A stretch of 64,000 nucleotides of DNA from Caulobacter hibisci. Lineage in GTDB: Bacteria; Pseudomonadota; Alphaproteobacteria; Caulobacterales; Caulobacteraceae. Location: NCBI RefSeq assembly GCF_016135805.1, contig NZ_JADWOX010000003.1, positions 284,805 to 348,804 on the forward strand, written 5' to 3'. Both the position numbers and the translations under genes were made by a program. Position 1 is the stretch's first letter; each line of letters opens with the position of its first letter. Of the stretch, positions 44,501 through 52,990 are shown piece by piece. The notes below the pieces were generated by a model. It had not been told where the DNA came from and searched no databases. It was given only the letters and a program-made list of their open reading frames with translations.

Positions 44501-46576
44501 GCTGACCGGCGGGTCGCCGCGGTCGTTCTGGCCCTGCTCGACCTTGACGCCGTAATAGATCGGCTTGCCGCGGACCTTGAGTTCAAGGCCCTCGCGCACC
44601 GGCCGGCCGCCGGGTTCGAACACCGAAGCCGTGACGGCCGCGACCAGGGGCTGGCCGGTCTCGCCGACGTCGCTGGTGCCCAGGTTCAGAACCGCCCGAC
44701 CCTCGCCGTCGGTGACGGTGTTGCCCAGCTCGATCAGCTTTTCGTCGAACGGCGCCTGGGCGTCGCCCCACTCGTAACCCTTGAACTGCGGGAAGGGGTC
44801 GGTATCGCGGCGCAGGCGGGCCTCGCCCTGCGTCTGCAGGCCCGAGCCCGGCGCGCCGTAGAGGAAGCGGGCCGAGACGTTGATCTGGCGGGTCTCGCCG
44901 ATCCGGATCGGCGCGCTCTCCTGGCCCGTGGCGGTGACCGCCAGACGCTGAGGCGCGAAGTCCTCGACGCTGAAGCTCAGCGAACCGGTCGAGGCCTCGA
45001 TGCCCTCGATATGCAGTTCCGCCGTCCAGCGGCCGCGCGGGGCGCTGCGGGGCAGGGCGATGTCGATCGGCACGGCGCCGGCGTTGGCCTGGCCGAACCA
45101 CCAGCGCTTGTACTCGACGCCCGAGGGGCGCTTGACCAGGATGTAGCCCTTGCGGTCGTTGACCGCCTTGGCCATGCGGTCGCGGACCATGGCCGTCAGG
45201 TGCACGGTCTCGCCGGGGCGATAGATGCCGCGATCGGCATAGAGCCAGCCGTCGATGTCGCTGCCGACGGCGCGGCCGCCCTCGCCCTCGGTGCGGCCGC
45301 CGACGCCCTGCTTGGACAGGTCGACGGGCGAGCGGTCGAGGTCGAGCACCGACAGGTCGCCTTGCGGGCCATAGGCCATGACCATCTTGGCGTGCTCGGC
45401 GCCTTCGCCCTCCAGCAGCGGGCGGGCGAAGCGGACACGGCCGTCGGCGTCGCTCTTGACCTCCGCCAGGGGCTCACCGTCGCGGGCGACCAGGGCCACG
45501 CGCACGCCCGACACCGTCTTGGCGGTCTTCAGCGAGCGGACCACGACGTCCAGCGCCTCGGAGCCGTCATAGGCGATCAGGGCCATGTCGGTGAACATGA
45601 TCCAGCGCCGGGCCTGGGCCGGCGGGGTGTCGCCCTCGCCGTCGGGATCGCGGCCGCCTGAGGCGTCGCGGGCCTTGATGACATAGGCGCCGGGCTTCAT
45701 CTCCTTCAGCACCGCGCCCAGCGGGAAGACGGTGGTCGCCTTCTGGCCGGCCGCGCCGTCGACCGACACCTCGCCCTTCCAGATCCGGCGGCCGTCGTCA
45801 TTGGGGCTGTCTTCGCCGTAGTCGCTGTTCCAGTCGCCCTCGCCGGTGGGGTCGGGGGCGCTGATCGACTTGCGGACCAGGTTGCGGTCCGACACCCGCC
45901 AGACCTCAACCGCCAGCTTGGAGACGTTCATGGTCTCGATGGCGACGCCGTCGGATTCCTCGCGCGGCAGGATCACCCCGTCGCCGGCGAAGCCGACGTA
46001 AGGGGGCTTCTCCCCGAAGGTGAAGTCGACGTCGGCGTTGGCGGAGAGGGTCTCGCCGCCCTTGGCGGGCAGGCCCTTCAGCAGGGTGACGCGGTGGTCG
46101 GTGAAGCCCAGGCCGCCGACGCACAGCTCGTCGCCCTTGACCCGCACGGCCGGGGTGCGGCCGAGCTCGGGCGAGACCATGACGAAGTCGGCATAGGCCT
46201 TGGACGCATCCAGCGCCCGGCTCATCTGGATACAGGCCAGCGGGTCGCCGCCGGAGCTGTCGATGCGGGTGCGCCAGACGGCGAAGCCCTCGGGCTTGGG
46301 GACGCCGCGCCGGCGGGCGTCGGCCGAGCGCGGCTTGCCGAACAGCGACCAGGCCTCGCCCTTGACCGCGCCGCCGCTTGACGCTGTCTGGGCCCGACCG
46401 CCGCCGCCGAACCAGCCGAGATCGGCGGTCTTGGCGGCCACGAAGCCGCCGCCGAAGCCGACGACCAGGGCCGCCGCCGCGATGGCCGCGGCCGGGGTTT
46501 TCAGGTGCGGTTTCAGGCGGGTCCAGACGGAGGCCTTGGCGGGGCCGCTGGCTTGCGGCGTCTCGTCCGTCGACAT
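41546..46576 (-). CDS. Bacterial alpha-2-macroglobulin (YfhM-like)
   Basis: Giant periplasmic protease trap of 1676 residues. The N-terminus has a single membrane anchor (AAAIAAAALVVGFGGGFVAA) after a short cytoplasmic tail, no lipobox. MG-type beta domains fill the first 1150 residues. The thioester motif is YGCTEQLV with Cys1212, followed by a helical complement-like domain rich in YRMEYPSWWG-type helices. It covalently traps proteases that breach the outer membrane; the downstream pbpC repairs the wall. The gap to pbpC is 76 bases, filled by a repeat. ATG 46576 starts MSTDETPQASGPAKASVWTR. Confidence 0.95.
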   Translation of the reverse strand: MSTDETPQASGPAKASVWTRLKPHLKTPAAAIAAAALVVGFGGGFVAAKTADLGWFGGGGRAQTASSGGAVKGEAWSLFGKPRSADARRRGVPKPEGFAVWRTRIDSSGGDPLACIQMSRALDASKAYADFVMVSPELGRTPAVRVKGDELCVGGLGFTDHRVTLLKGLPAKGGETLSANADVDFTFGEKPPYVGFAGDGVILPREESDGVAIETMNVSKLAVEVWRVSDRNLVRKSISAPDPTGEGDWNSDYGEDSPNDDGRRIWKGEVSVDGAAGQKATTVFPLGAVLKEMKPGAYVIKARDASGGRDPDGEGDTPPAQARRWIMFTDMALIAYDGSEALDVVVRSLKTAKTVSGVRVALVARDGEPLAEVKSDADGRVRFARPLLEGEGAEHAKMVMAYGPQGDLSVLDLDRSPVDLSKQGVGGRTEGEGGRAVGSDIDGWLYADRGIYRPGETVHLTAMVRDRMAKAVNDRKGYILVKRPSGVEYKRWWFGQANAGAVPIDIALPRSAPRGRWTAELHIEGIEASTGSLSFSVEDFAPQRLAVTATGQESAPIRIGETRQINVSARFLYGAPGSGLQTQGEARLRRDTDPFPQFKGYEWGDAQAPFDEKLIELGNTVTDGEGRAVLNLGTSDVGETGQPLVAAVTASVFEPGGRPVREGLELKVRGKPIYYGVKVEQGQNDRGDPPVSLDIIAVDAAGKRISTTANYTLISENWNYDWFQQDGRWQWRRTSRDAVVMKGALNVSAGQGARVNRRLGWGDYRLVIEGAEGTKTITRFSSGWGSPAKDAEAPDFVRVSAGTKAYAQGDTVEIALKAPYAGLAQIAVATDRLIDFQTVSVGEKGTTVKLKTSAAWGGGAYVMVTVIQPRDPVASPKPKRALGLVYVPLEPKGRKLTVDIGTPPKIDSKAMVEIPLKVQGLGFGQKAHVTVAAVDEGVLRLTRQESPDPVKWYFGKRALTLNYRDDYGRLLDPNMGAPANVNFGGDELGGEGLTVTPIKTVALWSGVVETGLDGKATIKLPAADFNGELRIMAVAWTDNAVGSGSKPLTVRQPVVADLNLPRFLSPGDKPTATLELHNVEGKPGAYTAEANASGGLKVAFRKVITLVLGQRVAEKIPFLAPDVTGIGKIGFKVSGPGFATAKDYPIQTRLGWGDVVRTTTELQAPGATYTPNYQLLSGLAAGDVTLQVSYSPFKGFDPSAIAVALQRYPYGCTEQLVSTAYPLLYAQSVSNDPKLKRTPAALANAVGRLLDRQTLDGAFGLWRVGDGEADAWLGAYATDFLLEAKAQGVAVPDESLDKALNAMRQISRPDSWASVAYRMEYPSWWGRNEDESKKATQRMRRRASAYALYVLAKAGRGDLARLRWWHDVQMKDEDQPLAKAQVAAGLALMGDHARARSAMRQAVNSLNWRDEYDWYQSPLRDVAAVTALAVQAGQTDIAARLQGRLENVVKDPDALNTQEQAQLLFAAHQLMKAAGPISIDAQGARGLPPAAGAPRWAVGKLADAKFTNRGKGALWRTVSVRGTPILAPGASSNGLTVSKRLFTMSGGAVDPFAVRQGERVIVLIQGRSLQARSTALVVDDALPAGFEIEAPLGADDAQNGPFRFLGELSSPDAQESRDDRYIAALDLEGNKPFAMAYIARAVTPGEFFLPGAVAKDMYRPSISARSDAGRTTIAGQ

Positions 46577-46682
46577 CCGTCGTCTCTCCCAAATCGCATG
46601 CGAAAACAGCGAGGTTTGGGGGACTTGAACCTAAGCGCGAGCGGGGGTCAACGGCGCCGCCGTGACATCCCGTCCGGTATCA

Positions 46683-47555
46683 TCATACGTCGAACTTCAC
46701 CTCGGCCGTCGACAGGTCGTAGCAGGCCGACAGGACCTTCAATCGTCCCTGGGCGATGCGTTCGGCCAGGGTGCCGTCGCAGACCTTCAGGCGGGCGGCG
46801 GTGTTGCGGACGTTGCGGCGGATGGCGGCGTCCTGCAGGTCGGCAGGGTGGTCGCTCTCGGCGTCGAACACCGCCGGCAGGATCGGCAGGATCATGTCCT
46901 GCAAGGCCCCGTGCAGGTGGGCGTGCTTGGTGGCGACATCGACGGCCGCGCCCACGGCGCCGCACTTGGTGTGGCCCAGCACGACGATCAGCGGCGCGCC
47001 CAGGTGCTCGACGGCGTAGAGGATCGAGCCCAGGCCTTCCGGACCGACGGTCGAGCCGGCGACGCGGACGATGAACAGTTCGCCCAGATTGCAGTCGAAG
47101 ATCAGTTCGGGGGCGGTGCGGCTGTCACTGCAGCCGACGATCACGGCGAACGGTTTCTGGCCGCCGGCCAGTTCCGAGATGCGGGCCACCGAGGGCAGCA
47201 TCAGGCTGGCGCCGCCGCGGGCGAAGATAGCGTTGCCGTGCTTGAGCCGGCCCAGCGCCTCGTCCGGGCTGACGGCCGGCGCCGCCTCGACCTTGACGCC
47301 GGAGACCTGGGTCGGTCCGGCGGCGGGCGCGCCATGGGGCGCCTGGCCCTCCATCGGCGGCACGCTGGAGACGGCCTTGTCCAGGGCGACCTTGTCGGTC
47401 GCCTGGGTGGACAGGGCCTTGGTGACCCGTCGGGCCTTGCGGGCCTGCGGCGTCACCGCCGGCAGTTCCGGTACGTGCAGGCCTTCGGCATAGGCGAGCG
47501 CGGGCGCGGCCAGGCCAACGCCCAGCGCGCCCAGAAGGGTGCGTCGTGAAACCAT
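46683..47555 (-). CDS. Exported beta-class carbonic anhydrase
   Basis: Protein of 290 residues. The N-terminus MVSRRTLLGALGVGLAAPAL is a Tat-like signal with the twin arginine, so folded zinc enzyme would reach the periplasm. A linker of about 75 residues follows. The enzyme domain carries Cys142 in GCSDSR, His195 and Cys198 in GHTKCGA, and FIVRVAGSTVGPEGLGSILYAV (shown in part). It complements the cytosolic carbonic anhydrase at 37920 and probably supplies or traps bicarbonate at the cell surface. It starts at ATG 47555 and is monocistronic. Confidence 0.93.
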   Translation of the reverse strand: MVSRRTLLGALGVGLAAPALAYAEGLHVPELPAVTPQARKARRVTKALSTQATDKVALDKAVSSVPPMEGQAPHGAPAAGPTQVSGVKVEAAPAVSPDEALGRLKHGNAIFARGGASLMLPSVARISELAGGQKPFAVIVGCSDSRTAPELIFDCNLGELFIVRVAGSTVGPEGLGSILYAVEHLGAPLIVVLGHTKCGAVGAAVDVATKHAHLHGALQDMILPILPAVFDAESDHPADLQDAAIRRNVRNTAARLKVCDGTLAERIAQGRLKVLSACYDLSTAEVKFDV

Positions 47556-47636
47556 GGTCTTCCCCCGAAGCCGGTGAATGTCGGGCTCGACCCTAGACGC
47601 GGGAGGGTTAATCCCCCGGCAACGCTGAGGCTCGCC

Positions 47637-48095
47637 CTAAAGCGGCAATTCGACGCGTTTGACCACGGTGCGCATGGCGATCGACGAGCTGACCCGCACC
47701 ACGCCGGGGATCCGGGTCAGTTCCTGGCTGTGCACCCGCTCCAGGTCGTCGACGTCGGCCACCACGAGGCGCAGCAGATAGTCCGAGCCGCCGGTCATCA
47801 GGTAGCATTCGGCCACCTCGCGCACATTGGCCACGGCCTTCTCGAAGGCGGTCAGGGCGGCCTCGGCCTGGGACGACAGGGTGACGGTGACGAAGACGCT
47901 GAGCGGCAGGCCCACGGCCCGCTCGTCGATCACCGCGGCGTAGCGGCCGATGACCCCGGACTCCTCCAGCGCCCGCACCCGCCGCAGGCAGGCCGACTCC
48001 GACAGGTTGGCCGCCCTGGCCATGTCGACATAGCTGGCCCGACCCTCGCGCTGAAGCAGGCGGAGGATCTTTCGGTCGAAGATGTCGAGCGTCAC
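47637..48095 (-). CDS. Lrp/AsnC family regulator, probable activator of alanine dehydrogenase
   Basis: Regulator of about 152 residues. Residues 1-60 are the AsnC winged helix (LDIFDRKILRLLQREGRASY, LSESACLRRVRALEESGVIG). The rest is the RAM ligand domain (VREVAECYLMTGGSDYLLRL, VRVSSSIAMRTVVKRVELPL). The start is uncertain: GTG 48095 or TTG 48110, both with weak AAGAAA/GAAGGG sites. It is divergent from ald across about 130 bases, the arrangement of AldR-type regulators that respond to alanine. The intervening A/T-richer GCATACACTGTTTTTTG is a plausible binding area. Confidence 0.9.
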   Translation of the reverse strand: MTLDIFDRKILRLLQREGRASYVDMARAANLSESACLRRVRALEESGVIGRYAAVIDERAVGLPLSVFVTVTLSSQAEAALTAFEKAVANVREVAECYLMTGGSDYLLRLVVADVDDLERVHSQELTRIPGVVRVSSSIAMRTVVKRVELPL

Positions 48096-48230
48096 CGGGG
48101 ATTTCTTCAACGATCCGGCCCTTCTGCGCAGGATTCCTGCATACACTGTTTTTTGAAGGGCGAAAGAACCAGGAAACCTGCGAACGGAGAGGCGTACACC
48201 AACGTTAAAGCTCAAAAGCGAGGAAACATC

Positions 48231-49343
48231 ATGCGCGTTGGCGTCCCCTCCGAGATCAAACCGGGCGAGCACCGGGTCGGCCTGACCCCCACGGCCGTCC
48301 GCGAATACGTCGCCCATGGCCACCAGGTGCTGGTGCAGCAGGGCGCAGGGCTCGGCGCCGGCTATGCCGACGACGCCTACGTCAAGGCCGGCGCGACCAT
48401 CGCCCCCGACGCCGACGCGGTGTTCGCCGGGGCCGAGATGATCGTTAAGGTCAAGGAGCCCCAGAAGATCGAGTGGGAGCGCCTGACCGACCGCCACATC
48501 CTCTTCACCTACCTGCACCTGGCGCCCGATCCGGCCCAGACCGAAGGCCTGCTGAAGAGCGGCTGCGCGGCCATCGCCTACGAGACCGTCACCGATGCGC
48601 GGGGCGGTCTGCCGCTGCTGGCGCCGATGTCGGAAGTGGCCGGCCGCATCGCCGTGTTCTCGGCGGCCGAGACCCTGCTCAAGCACAATGGCGGCATGGG
48701 CCTGCTGCTCAGCGGCGTGCCCGGCGTGCCGCCGGCCCGCGTGGCGGTGCTGGGCGGCGGGGTGGTCGGCTCCAACGCCGCCCGCATGGCCGCGGGCCTC
48801 GGCGCCGAGGTGGTGGTGCTGGAACGCTCGATCCCGCGCATGCGCGAGCTGGACGACCTGTATCAAGGCCGCATTCTCACGCGCTACTCGACCTTCGCCG
48901 CGGTGGAGGAAGAGATTCTCAAGGCCGACGTGATCATCGGCGCGGTGCTGACGGCCGGCGCCGCCGCCCCCAAGCTGGTGCGCCGCGAGCATTTGTCGAA
49001 GATGAAGCCGGGCTCGGTGCTGGTTGACGTGTCGATCGACCAGGGCGGCTGCTTCGAGACCAGCCATCCGACCACCCACGCCGAGCCGACCTACACGGTC
49101 GACGGCGTCGTCCACTACTGCGTGGCCAACATGCCGGGCGCGGCCCCGCGCACCTCGTCGGAAGCCCTGGGCAACGCGACCCTGCCGTTCGGTCTCGCCT
49201 TGGCCGACAAGGGCCTGAACGCGCTGAAGACCAATGTCCACCTGGCGCGGGGCCTCAACGTCCTGGCCGGCAAGCTGACCCATCCGACCGTGGCCCAGGC
49301 GCTGGGCAAGGAGTCGGTGGATCCCTATGGGGCCTGGGCGTAG
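48231..49343 (+). CDS. ald: Alanine dehydrogenase
   Basis: NAD-dependent enzyme of 370 residues that interconverts alanine with pyruvate and ammonia. It begins [20 protein letters not shown]. The substrate site is in VKVKEPQ (Lys) and TYLHLA (His). The Rossmann loop is [38 protein letters not shown] and [20 protein letters not shown] are family signatures. GCGAGGAAACATC gives the ribosome binding site. Expression is probably controlled by the divergent Lrp-type gene. Confidence 0.98.
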   Translation: MRVGVPSEIKPGEHRVGLTPTAVREYVAHGHQVLVQQGAGLGAGYADDAYVKAGATIAPDADAVFAGAEMIVKVKEPQKIEWERLTDRHILFTYLHLAPDPAQTEGLLKSGCAAIAYETVTDARGGLPLLAPMSEVAGRIAVFSAAETLLKHNGGMGLLLSGVPGVPPARVAVLGGGVVGSNAARMAAGLGAEVVVLERSIPRMRELDDLYQGRILTRYSTFAAVEEEILKADVIIGAVLTAGAAAPKLVRREHLSKMKPGSVLVDVSIDQGGCFETSHPTTHAEPTYTVDGVVHYCVANMPGAAPRTSSEALGNATLPFGLALADKGLNALKTNVHLARGLNVLAGKLTHPTVAQALGKESVDPYGAWA

Positions 49344-49352
49344 GCTACCAAA

Positions 49353-49491
49353 CTCCCGTCATTCCCGCCCTTGTGGCGGGAAACCCTGGCTCCGCCTGCA
49401 AGTGAGGCGCAAGCGGCGTGCTGAGCACGCCGCCGCACTCTCACGTGCGGCTGACAGAGGGGTTCCCGCCACAAGGGCGGGAATGACGGGA
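49353..49491. repeat. Dispersed palindromic element, family C (copy 2)
   Basis: The outer arms CCCGTCATTCCCGCCCTTGT and ACAAGGGCGGGAATGACGGG are perfect reverse complements. The internal stem is GCGGCGTGC (49413-49421) with GCACGCCGC (49425-49433), loop TGA. It matches the element at 1896-2019 in inverted orientation, but the internal stem has different bases. It lies between the convergent ald and pyrF genes. Confidence 0.9.
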
Positions 49492-49511
49492 GATTTGGGA
49501 ATGTGTGCGGG

Positions 49512-50201
49512 TTAAACCCCCGCCATCTCCTCGATCACCTTCAGCGCCGCCTCGCGCGGGTCGTTGGCGGCCGTGATCGGGCGGCCGCAGACCAGGTGGC
49601 TGGCGCCGGCGGCGATGGCGTCGGCGGGGGTGGCGGCGCGGGCCTGGTCGTTCTTGGCCGACCAGAAGGGGCGCACGCCCGGGGTCACCACCAGGAAGTC
49701 CGGACCGCCGATCTCGCGGGCGAGCGCCGCCTCGTGCGGCGAGGAGACGATGCCGTCGACGCCGCACTCCACGGCCTGCCGGATGCGCCGCTCGACCAGG
49801 GCGCGGGCGCTGAAGGCGTAGCCCATCTCGATTAAATCAGCGTCGGTCAGGCTGGTCAGCACGGTTACGGCCAGGATCTTCAGGTCCGAACCGGCCTTGG
49901 CCTTCACCGCCGCCCGCATCACCTGCGGCTCGGCGTGGACGGTCAGCAGGTCGCAGCCGGCCCCGGCCAGCACGCGGGCCGAGCGTTCCACCGTCGCGCC
50001 GATGTCGTGCAGTTTCCAATCGAGGAACACCTGCTTGCCGGCCTTTTTCAGGTCGTCGGCGAAGGCCATGCCGTCGGTGGCCAGCAGCTCCAGGCCGATC
50101 TTGTAGAACGACACCGCGTCGCCGAGCTGGTCGACCATGTTCCGCGCATCGGCGACCGTGGGCAGGTCCAGAGGGACGATCAGGCGCGGATCGGCGGTCA
50201 T
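49512..50201 (-). CDS. pyrF: Orotidine 5'-phosphate decarboxylase
   Basis: Last enzyme of UMP synthesis, 229 residues, TIM barrel. Active-site signature LDWKLHDIGATV with Lys63 and flanking aspartates; substrate contacts in IVPLDLPTV and VVTPGVRP, and phosphate loop LVCGRPIT near the C-terminus. The length is normal. The promoter must lie in the 85-base gap shared with the divergent marC. No other pyrimidine genes are adjacent. Confidence 0.97.
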   Translation of the reverse strand: MTADPRLIVPLDLPTVADARNMVDQLGDAVSFYKIGLELLATDGMAFADDLKKAGKQVFLDWKLHDIGATVERSARVLAGAGCDLLTVHAEPQVMRAAVKAKAGSDLKILAVTVLTSLTDADLIEMGYAFSARALVERRIRQAVECGVDGIVSSPHEAALAREIGGPDFLVVTPGVRPFWSAKNDQARAATPADAIAAGASHLVCGRPITAANDPREAALKVIEEMAGV

Positions 50202-50286
50202 GGCAAGGCTCCGGGTGTGGCGCGCACGATCGCATCACCCTAAAGAGGGCGGGCTTCCGCGCGGACATGAAGGTTGAGGACGTCGA

Positions 50287-50982
50287 ATGAGCCAGGCCGA
50301 ACTCGCCGTCAACTTCTTCGTCGCCCTGTTCGCCCTGATCGACCCGATCGGCAACGTCCCGCTGTTCGCCGCCGCCACCCTGGGCGCGGCCTCGGCGGGC
50401 CGGCGGATGGTGGCCGTCTATATCGGCCTGTTCGTCCTGGCCTTCCTGGTGTTCTTCTACTTCACGGGCGTTTCCTTGCTCGAGTTCTTCGGCATCTCGA
50501 TGCCGGCCTTCCGCATCGCTGGCGGCATCATCCTGTTCATTCTCGGCCTGGACATGGTGCGCGACGACTTCACCACGATGTTCGCCGACGCCGCCGAGGG
50601 GATCGAGAACCAGTCGGCCCGGGTCTACGCCAAGCAGCGCTTCGAACGGCTGATCGTGCCCTTCGCCATGCCGCTGCTGATCGGCCCCGGGGCGATCTCG
50701 ACCGTGATCATCTACGCCAGCGAGGCCAAGGAATTCGGCCTGGCCGGGATGGCTATCGGCGTGGGCGTGATCGCGGCGGTGTCGCTGGTGCTGGTCGCCA
50801 CCTTCTGGGCCGCGCCGGTGATCAGCAAGGTGCTGGGCCGCATCGGCATGAGCATCGTCGTGCGGGTGCTGGGCCTGATCCTCTGCGCCCTGGCGGTGCA
50901 GTTCGTGCTGATCGGCGTGGGTGATGCGACGCGCGGCCTGATCCGCGCGGACGCGAAGGCGCCTTATGCGGCGGATAAGTAG
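50287..50982 (+). CDS. MarC family (UPF0056) membrane protein
   Basis: Inner-membrane protein of 231 residues with six helices. It begins MSQAELAVNFFVALFALIDP with the family-defining DPIGNVPLF, and later IVPFAMPLLIGPGAISTVII, the second half of the inverted repeat. Despite its name it is not shown to act in multidrug resistance; transport function is unknown. ATG 50287 follows TTGAGGACGTCGA. Confidence 0.9.
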   Translation: MSQAELAVNFFVALFALIDPIGNVPLFAAATLGAASAGRRMVAVYIGLFVLAFLVFFYFTGVSLLEFFGISMPAFRIAGGIILFILGLDMVRDDFTTMFADAAEGIENQSARVYAKQRFERLIVPFAMPLLIGPGAISTVIIYASEAKEFGLAGMAIGVGVIAAVSLVLVATFWAAPVISKVLGRIGMSIVVRVLGLILCALAVQFVLIGVGDATRGLIRADAKAPYAADK

Positions 50983-51153
50983 TCAAGGCGAAGCGATTGT
51001 CCTGAGGCGGGCTCTGGCGTCGGCCAGGGCCGCTTCGACCAGTTCGAGCGGCAGGGCCTGCTCGAACTGAGACACCGTCATCGGACCGCCGTCTTCATGC
51101 TGAGCGATCTCCATCACCAGTTCCATGTCGTCGGTGTTGCGCACCTCGATCAT
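50983..51153 (-). CDS. Small hypothetical protein, possibly the remnant of a longer gene
   Basis: Open frame of 56 residues, MIEVRNTDDMELVMEIAQHE at the start, acidic and probably helical, ending ARARLRTIASP. It reads on from an upstream protein-like segment in the same frame (WTLYFTDNGSRDTV) that has no start codon of its own. A separate 25-residue frame beginning at the SDR stop (ATGA at 51230-51227) ends in TAATG at this ATG. Either the two are translationally coupled, or a one-base loss split an original protein starting MSMPVFEQAG. No family is recognised. Confidence 0.5.
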   Translation of the reverse strand: MIEVRNTDDMELVMEIAQHEDGGPMTVSQFEQALPLELVEAALADARARLRTIASP

Positions 51154-51226
51154 TACGGTGTCTCGCGAACCGTTGTCGGTGAAGTATAGGGTCCAGGATC
51201 GCCAGCCTGTTCGAAGACCGGCATGC

Positions 51227-52027
51227 TCATACCTTCCTGAACTTGCCGCCCTGGCTGGCGATCAGGGCCAGGGCCCATTCGTCGGGGATCAGCTTGGCCA
51301 GCACGGCGATGGCCTTGTTGGGCGCGCCGGTGACGCAGACGGGGCGGTTGGCCTCGGCGGCTTCGTAGCCGGCGGCGGCGACCTCGTCGGCGCCCAGCCA
51401 CATCCAGGCCGGCAGGCTCTGGCTGACCTGGGCGCGGGTGCCGTTGACGTCGTGGAATTCCGACAGGGTGAAGCCGGGGCACAGGGCGCTGACGTGCACG
51501 CCGGTCGCCAGGTTCTCCAGGTGCAGGCTCTGGGAGAACTTCACCAGGAAGCTCTTGGTCGCCGCATAGAGGGTGTGGCCGGCCGAGCCGGGCGCCAGGC
51601 CGGCCAGCGAGGCGACATTGACGATGCGGCCGAAGCGGCGCTCGACCATGCCCGGCAGCACCTTGTGGGTCAGGGCGCAGACCGAGGTCAGCATCACCTG
51701 CAGGAAGGTCGACTGGTCGGCCCAGGTCGTCTTGTCGTAGGCGCCGGGCAGGCCGTAGCCGGCGTTGTTGACCAGGGCGTCGATCTCGCGGCCCTCGGCG
51801 GCGATCCCGGCCAGGACCGTATCGACGCCGGCCGGATCGGCCAGGTCGGCGGCGATGGCGTAGGCCTCGACCCCGAAACGCATGCGGATCTCGGCGGCCA
51901 GGGCCTCCAGCCGGTCGAGCCGGCGGGCGGTCAGGGCCACGTCGTAGCCGTGGCTGGCGTAGATGCGGGCGAAGGCGGCCCCGATGCCGGCGGAGGCGCC
52001 GGTGATCAGGGCGAGGCGGCGGGCCAT
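51227..52027 (-). CDS. Short-chain dehydrogenase/reductase
   Basis: SDR of 266 residues. It has TGASAGIGAAFARIYA at the start (cofactor loop), NNAGYGLPG, and the catalytic Ser-Tyr-Lys in VASLAG and LYAATKSF. The type (YqjQ/DltE-like 'SDR c' with KFRKV end) acts on unknown carbonyls. ATG 52027 is preferred over 52072 because it immediately precedes the Rossmann strand. The next small frame starts at its stop codon. Confidence 0.9.
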   Translation of the reverse strand: MARRLALITGASAGIGAAFARIYASHGYDVALTARRLDRLEALAAEIRMRFGVEAYAIAADLADPAGVDTVLAGIAAEGREIDALVNNAGYGLPGAYDKTTWADQSTFLQVMLTSVCALTHKVLPGMVERRFGRIVNVASLAGLAPGSAGHTLYAATKSFLVKFSQSLHLENLATGVHVSALCPGFTLSEFHDVNGTRAQVSQSLPAWMWLGADEVAAAGYEAAEANRPVCVTGAPNKAIAVLAKLIPDEWALALIASQGGKFRKV

Positions 52028-52249
52028 GGGGGTCGAGGATCCTGCGAACGAAGCGTCACAGGAGTCGAGCACGCCGGACCCGCCGGTTCAAGACATAGGG
52101 GTGGGCGGGTGCGGAGGAACCATCCGTTGGAGCGCGGGTGGATGGCTCCTCCGCGAAGGCGCGCCCCTTGGGGGAGGGGACGGGCGCGCCGAAACATCAT
52201 CAGAAGTCATCGCCCACATGAAGCGGGCGATGACTTCCAAGTTTGGGCC

Positions 52250-52858
52250 TTAAGCCGCGTCGCTGAGCGCCGGCTGGGCGCCGCGGGTCCAGCGGACGGC
52301 GGCTTCGGCCACGCGCACGCCGAGCAGGCGGGCGGTTTCGCGGTCGCCGGCCGGCGGGGTGATCTCCGGCGAAGCATTGTCCGACTGGGCGGCCAGGCCG
52401 ACGAACGAGCCGACGCGGTTGATGGTTTCCGGACCACGCTCGGCGGCGGTGACGTTCGGCGGGGCGATGCCGAGGTTGATCCAGTTCATGCCGTGCTGGG
52501 CTGCGAGGATGGCCAGGCTGTTGAGGGCGTGGGCCTTGTCGCCGGAGAAGCTGTGCGAGTTGGTGAAGCCCGCGGCCAGCTTGTCCTTCCAGGCGCCGGT
52601 GAAGAAGGCGGCCGAGGAGGCGTCGGCGAAGACTTTGAACACGCCCGAGACGTCGCCCATGTAGGTCGGCGCGCCGAACACCACGGCGTCGGACTTGGTG
52701 ACGGCGTCGAGGATCGGCTTGAAGTCCTGGCCGGCGCTCTCGATGGCCAGCAGGACCGGGGTCTGGCCGGCGTCGCGGACGCCCTGGGCGACCTTGTCGG
52801 CGAGGACGGCGGTGTGGCCGTAGCCCGAGTGATAGACGATGGCGACCTTGGTGGTCAT
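52250..52858 (-). CDS. Flavodoxin-fold NAD(P)H oxidoreductase (WrbA/FMN reductase-like)
   Basis: Protein of 202 residues. The FMN phosphate loop is YHSGYGHTA, with YGAPTYMGDVSG-like APTYMGDVSGVFKVF around residue 65 and GSFVGLAAQSDNASPEITP near the isoalloxazine. The length and KVAIVYHSGYGHTAVLADKV start match the WrbA/NAD(P)H:quinone reductase branch. It lies downstream of the Rrf2 gene on the same strand, 132 bases apart, with a palindrome in its promoter (52915-52924), which suggests redox-responsive control. Confidence 0.9.
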   Translation of the reverse strand: MTTKVAIVYHSGYGHTAVLADKVAQGVRDAGQTPVLLAIESAGQDFKPILDAVTKSDAVVFGAPTYMGDVSGVFKVFADASSAAFFTGAWKDKLAAGFTNSHSFSGDKAHALNSLAILAAQHGMNWINLGIAPPNVTAAERGPETINRVGSFVGLAAQSDNASPEITPPAGDRETARLLGVRVAEAAVRWTRGAQPALSDAA

Positions 52859-52914
52859 GGCGGATGTCCCTTGGGGAGAATGATGTTCGCCGATCAGAAA
52901 CTGTATCGGTAGCG

Positions 52915-52924
52915 ATTACGTAAT
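52915..52924. promoter_or_regulatory. Palindromic operator candidate ahead of the flavodoxin-like gene
   Basis: ATTACGTAAT, with wider symmetry AGCGATTACGTAATAGCGC, lies 57 bases before the flavodoxin-like start and is unusually A/T-rich here. The upstream Rrf2-type regulator or an HxlR-type protein could bind it; no proof. Confidence 0.5.
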
Positions 52925-52990
52925 AGCGCCCGCCGGACTCACCAGGGGTAATCGCAACAATTTCTGATGCAGTTTTTCTGCGTGGCGCTT

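Noticed and set aside
40964..45661. Very long plus-strand open frame (1565 codons) opposite the alpha-2-macroglobulin gene
   Set aside because: It is the antisense shadow of a GC-rich gene with strong third-position bias. The translation is low-complexity Gly/Ala/Gln/His/Val with no domain; the minus-strand gene has a complete A2M thioester site.
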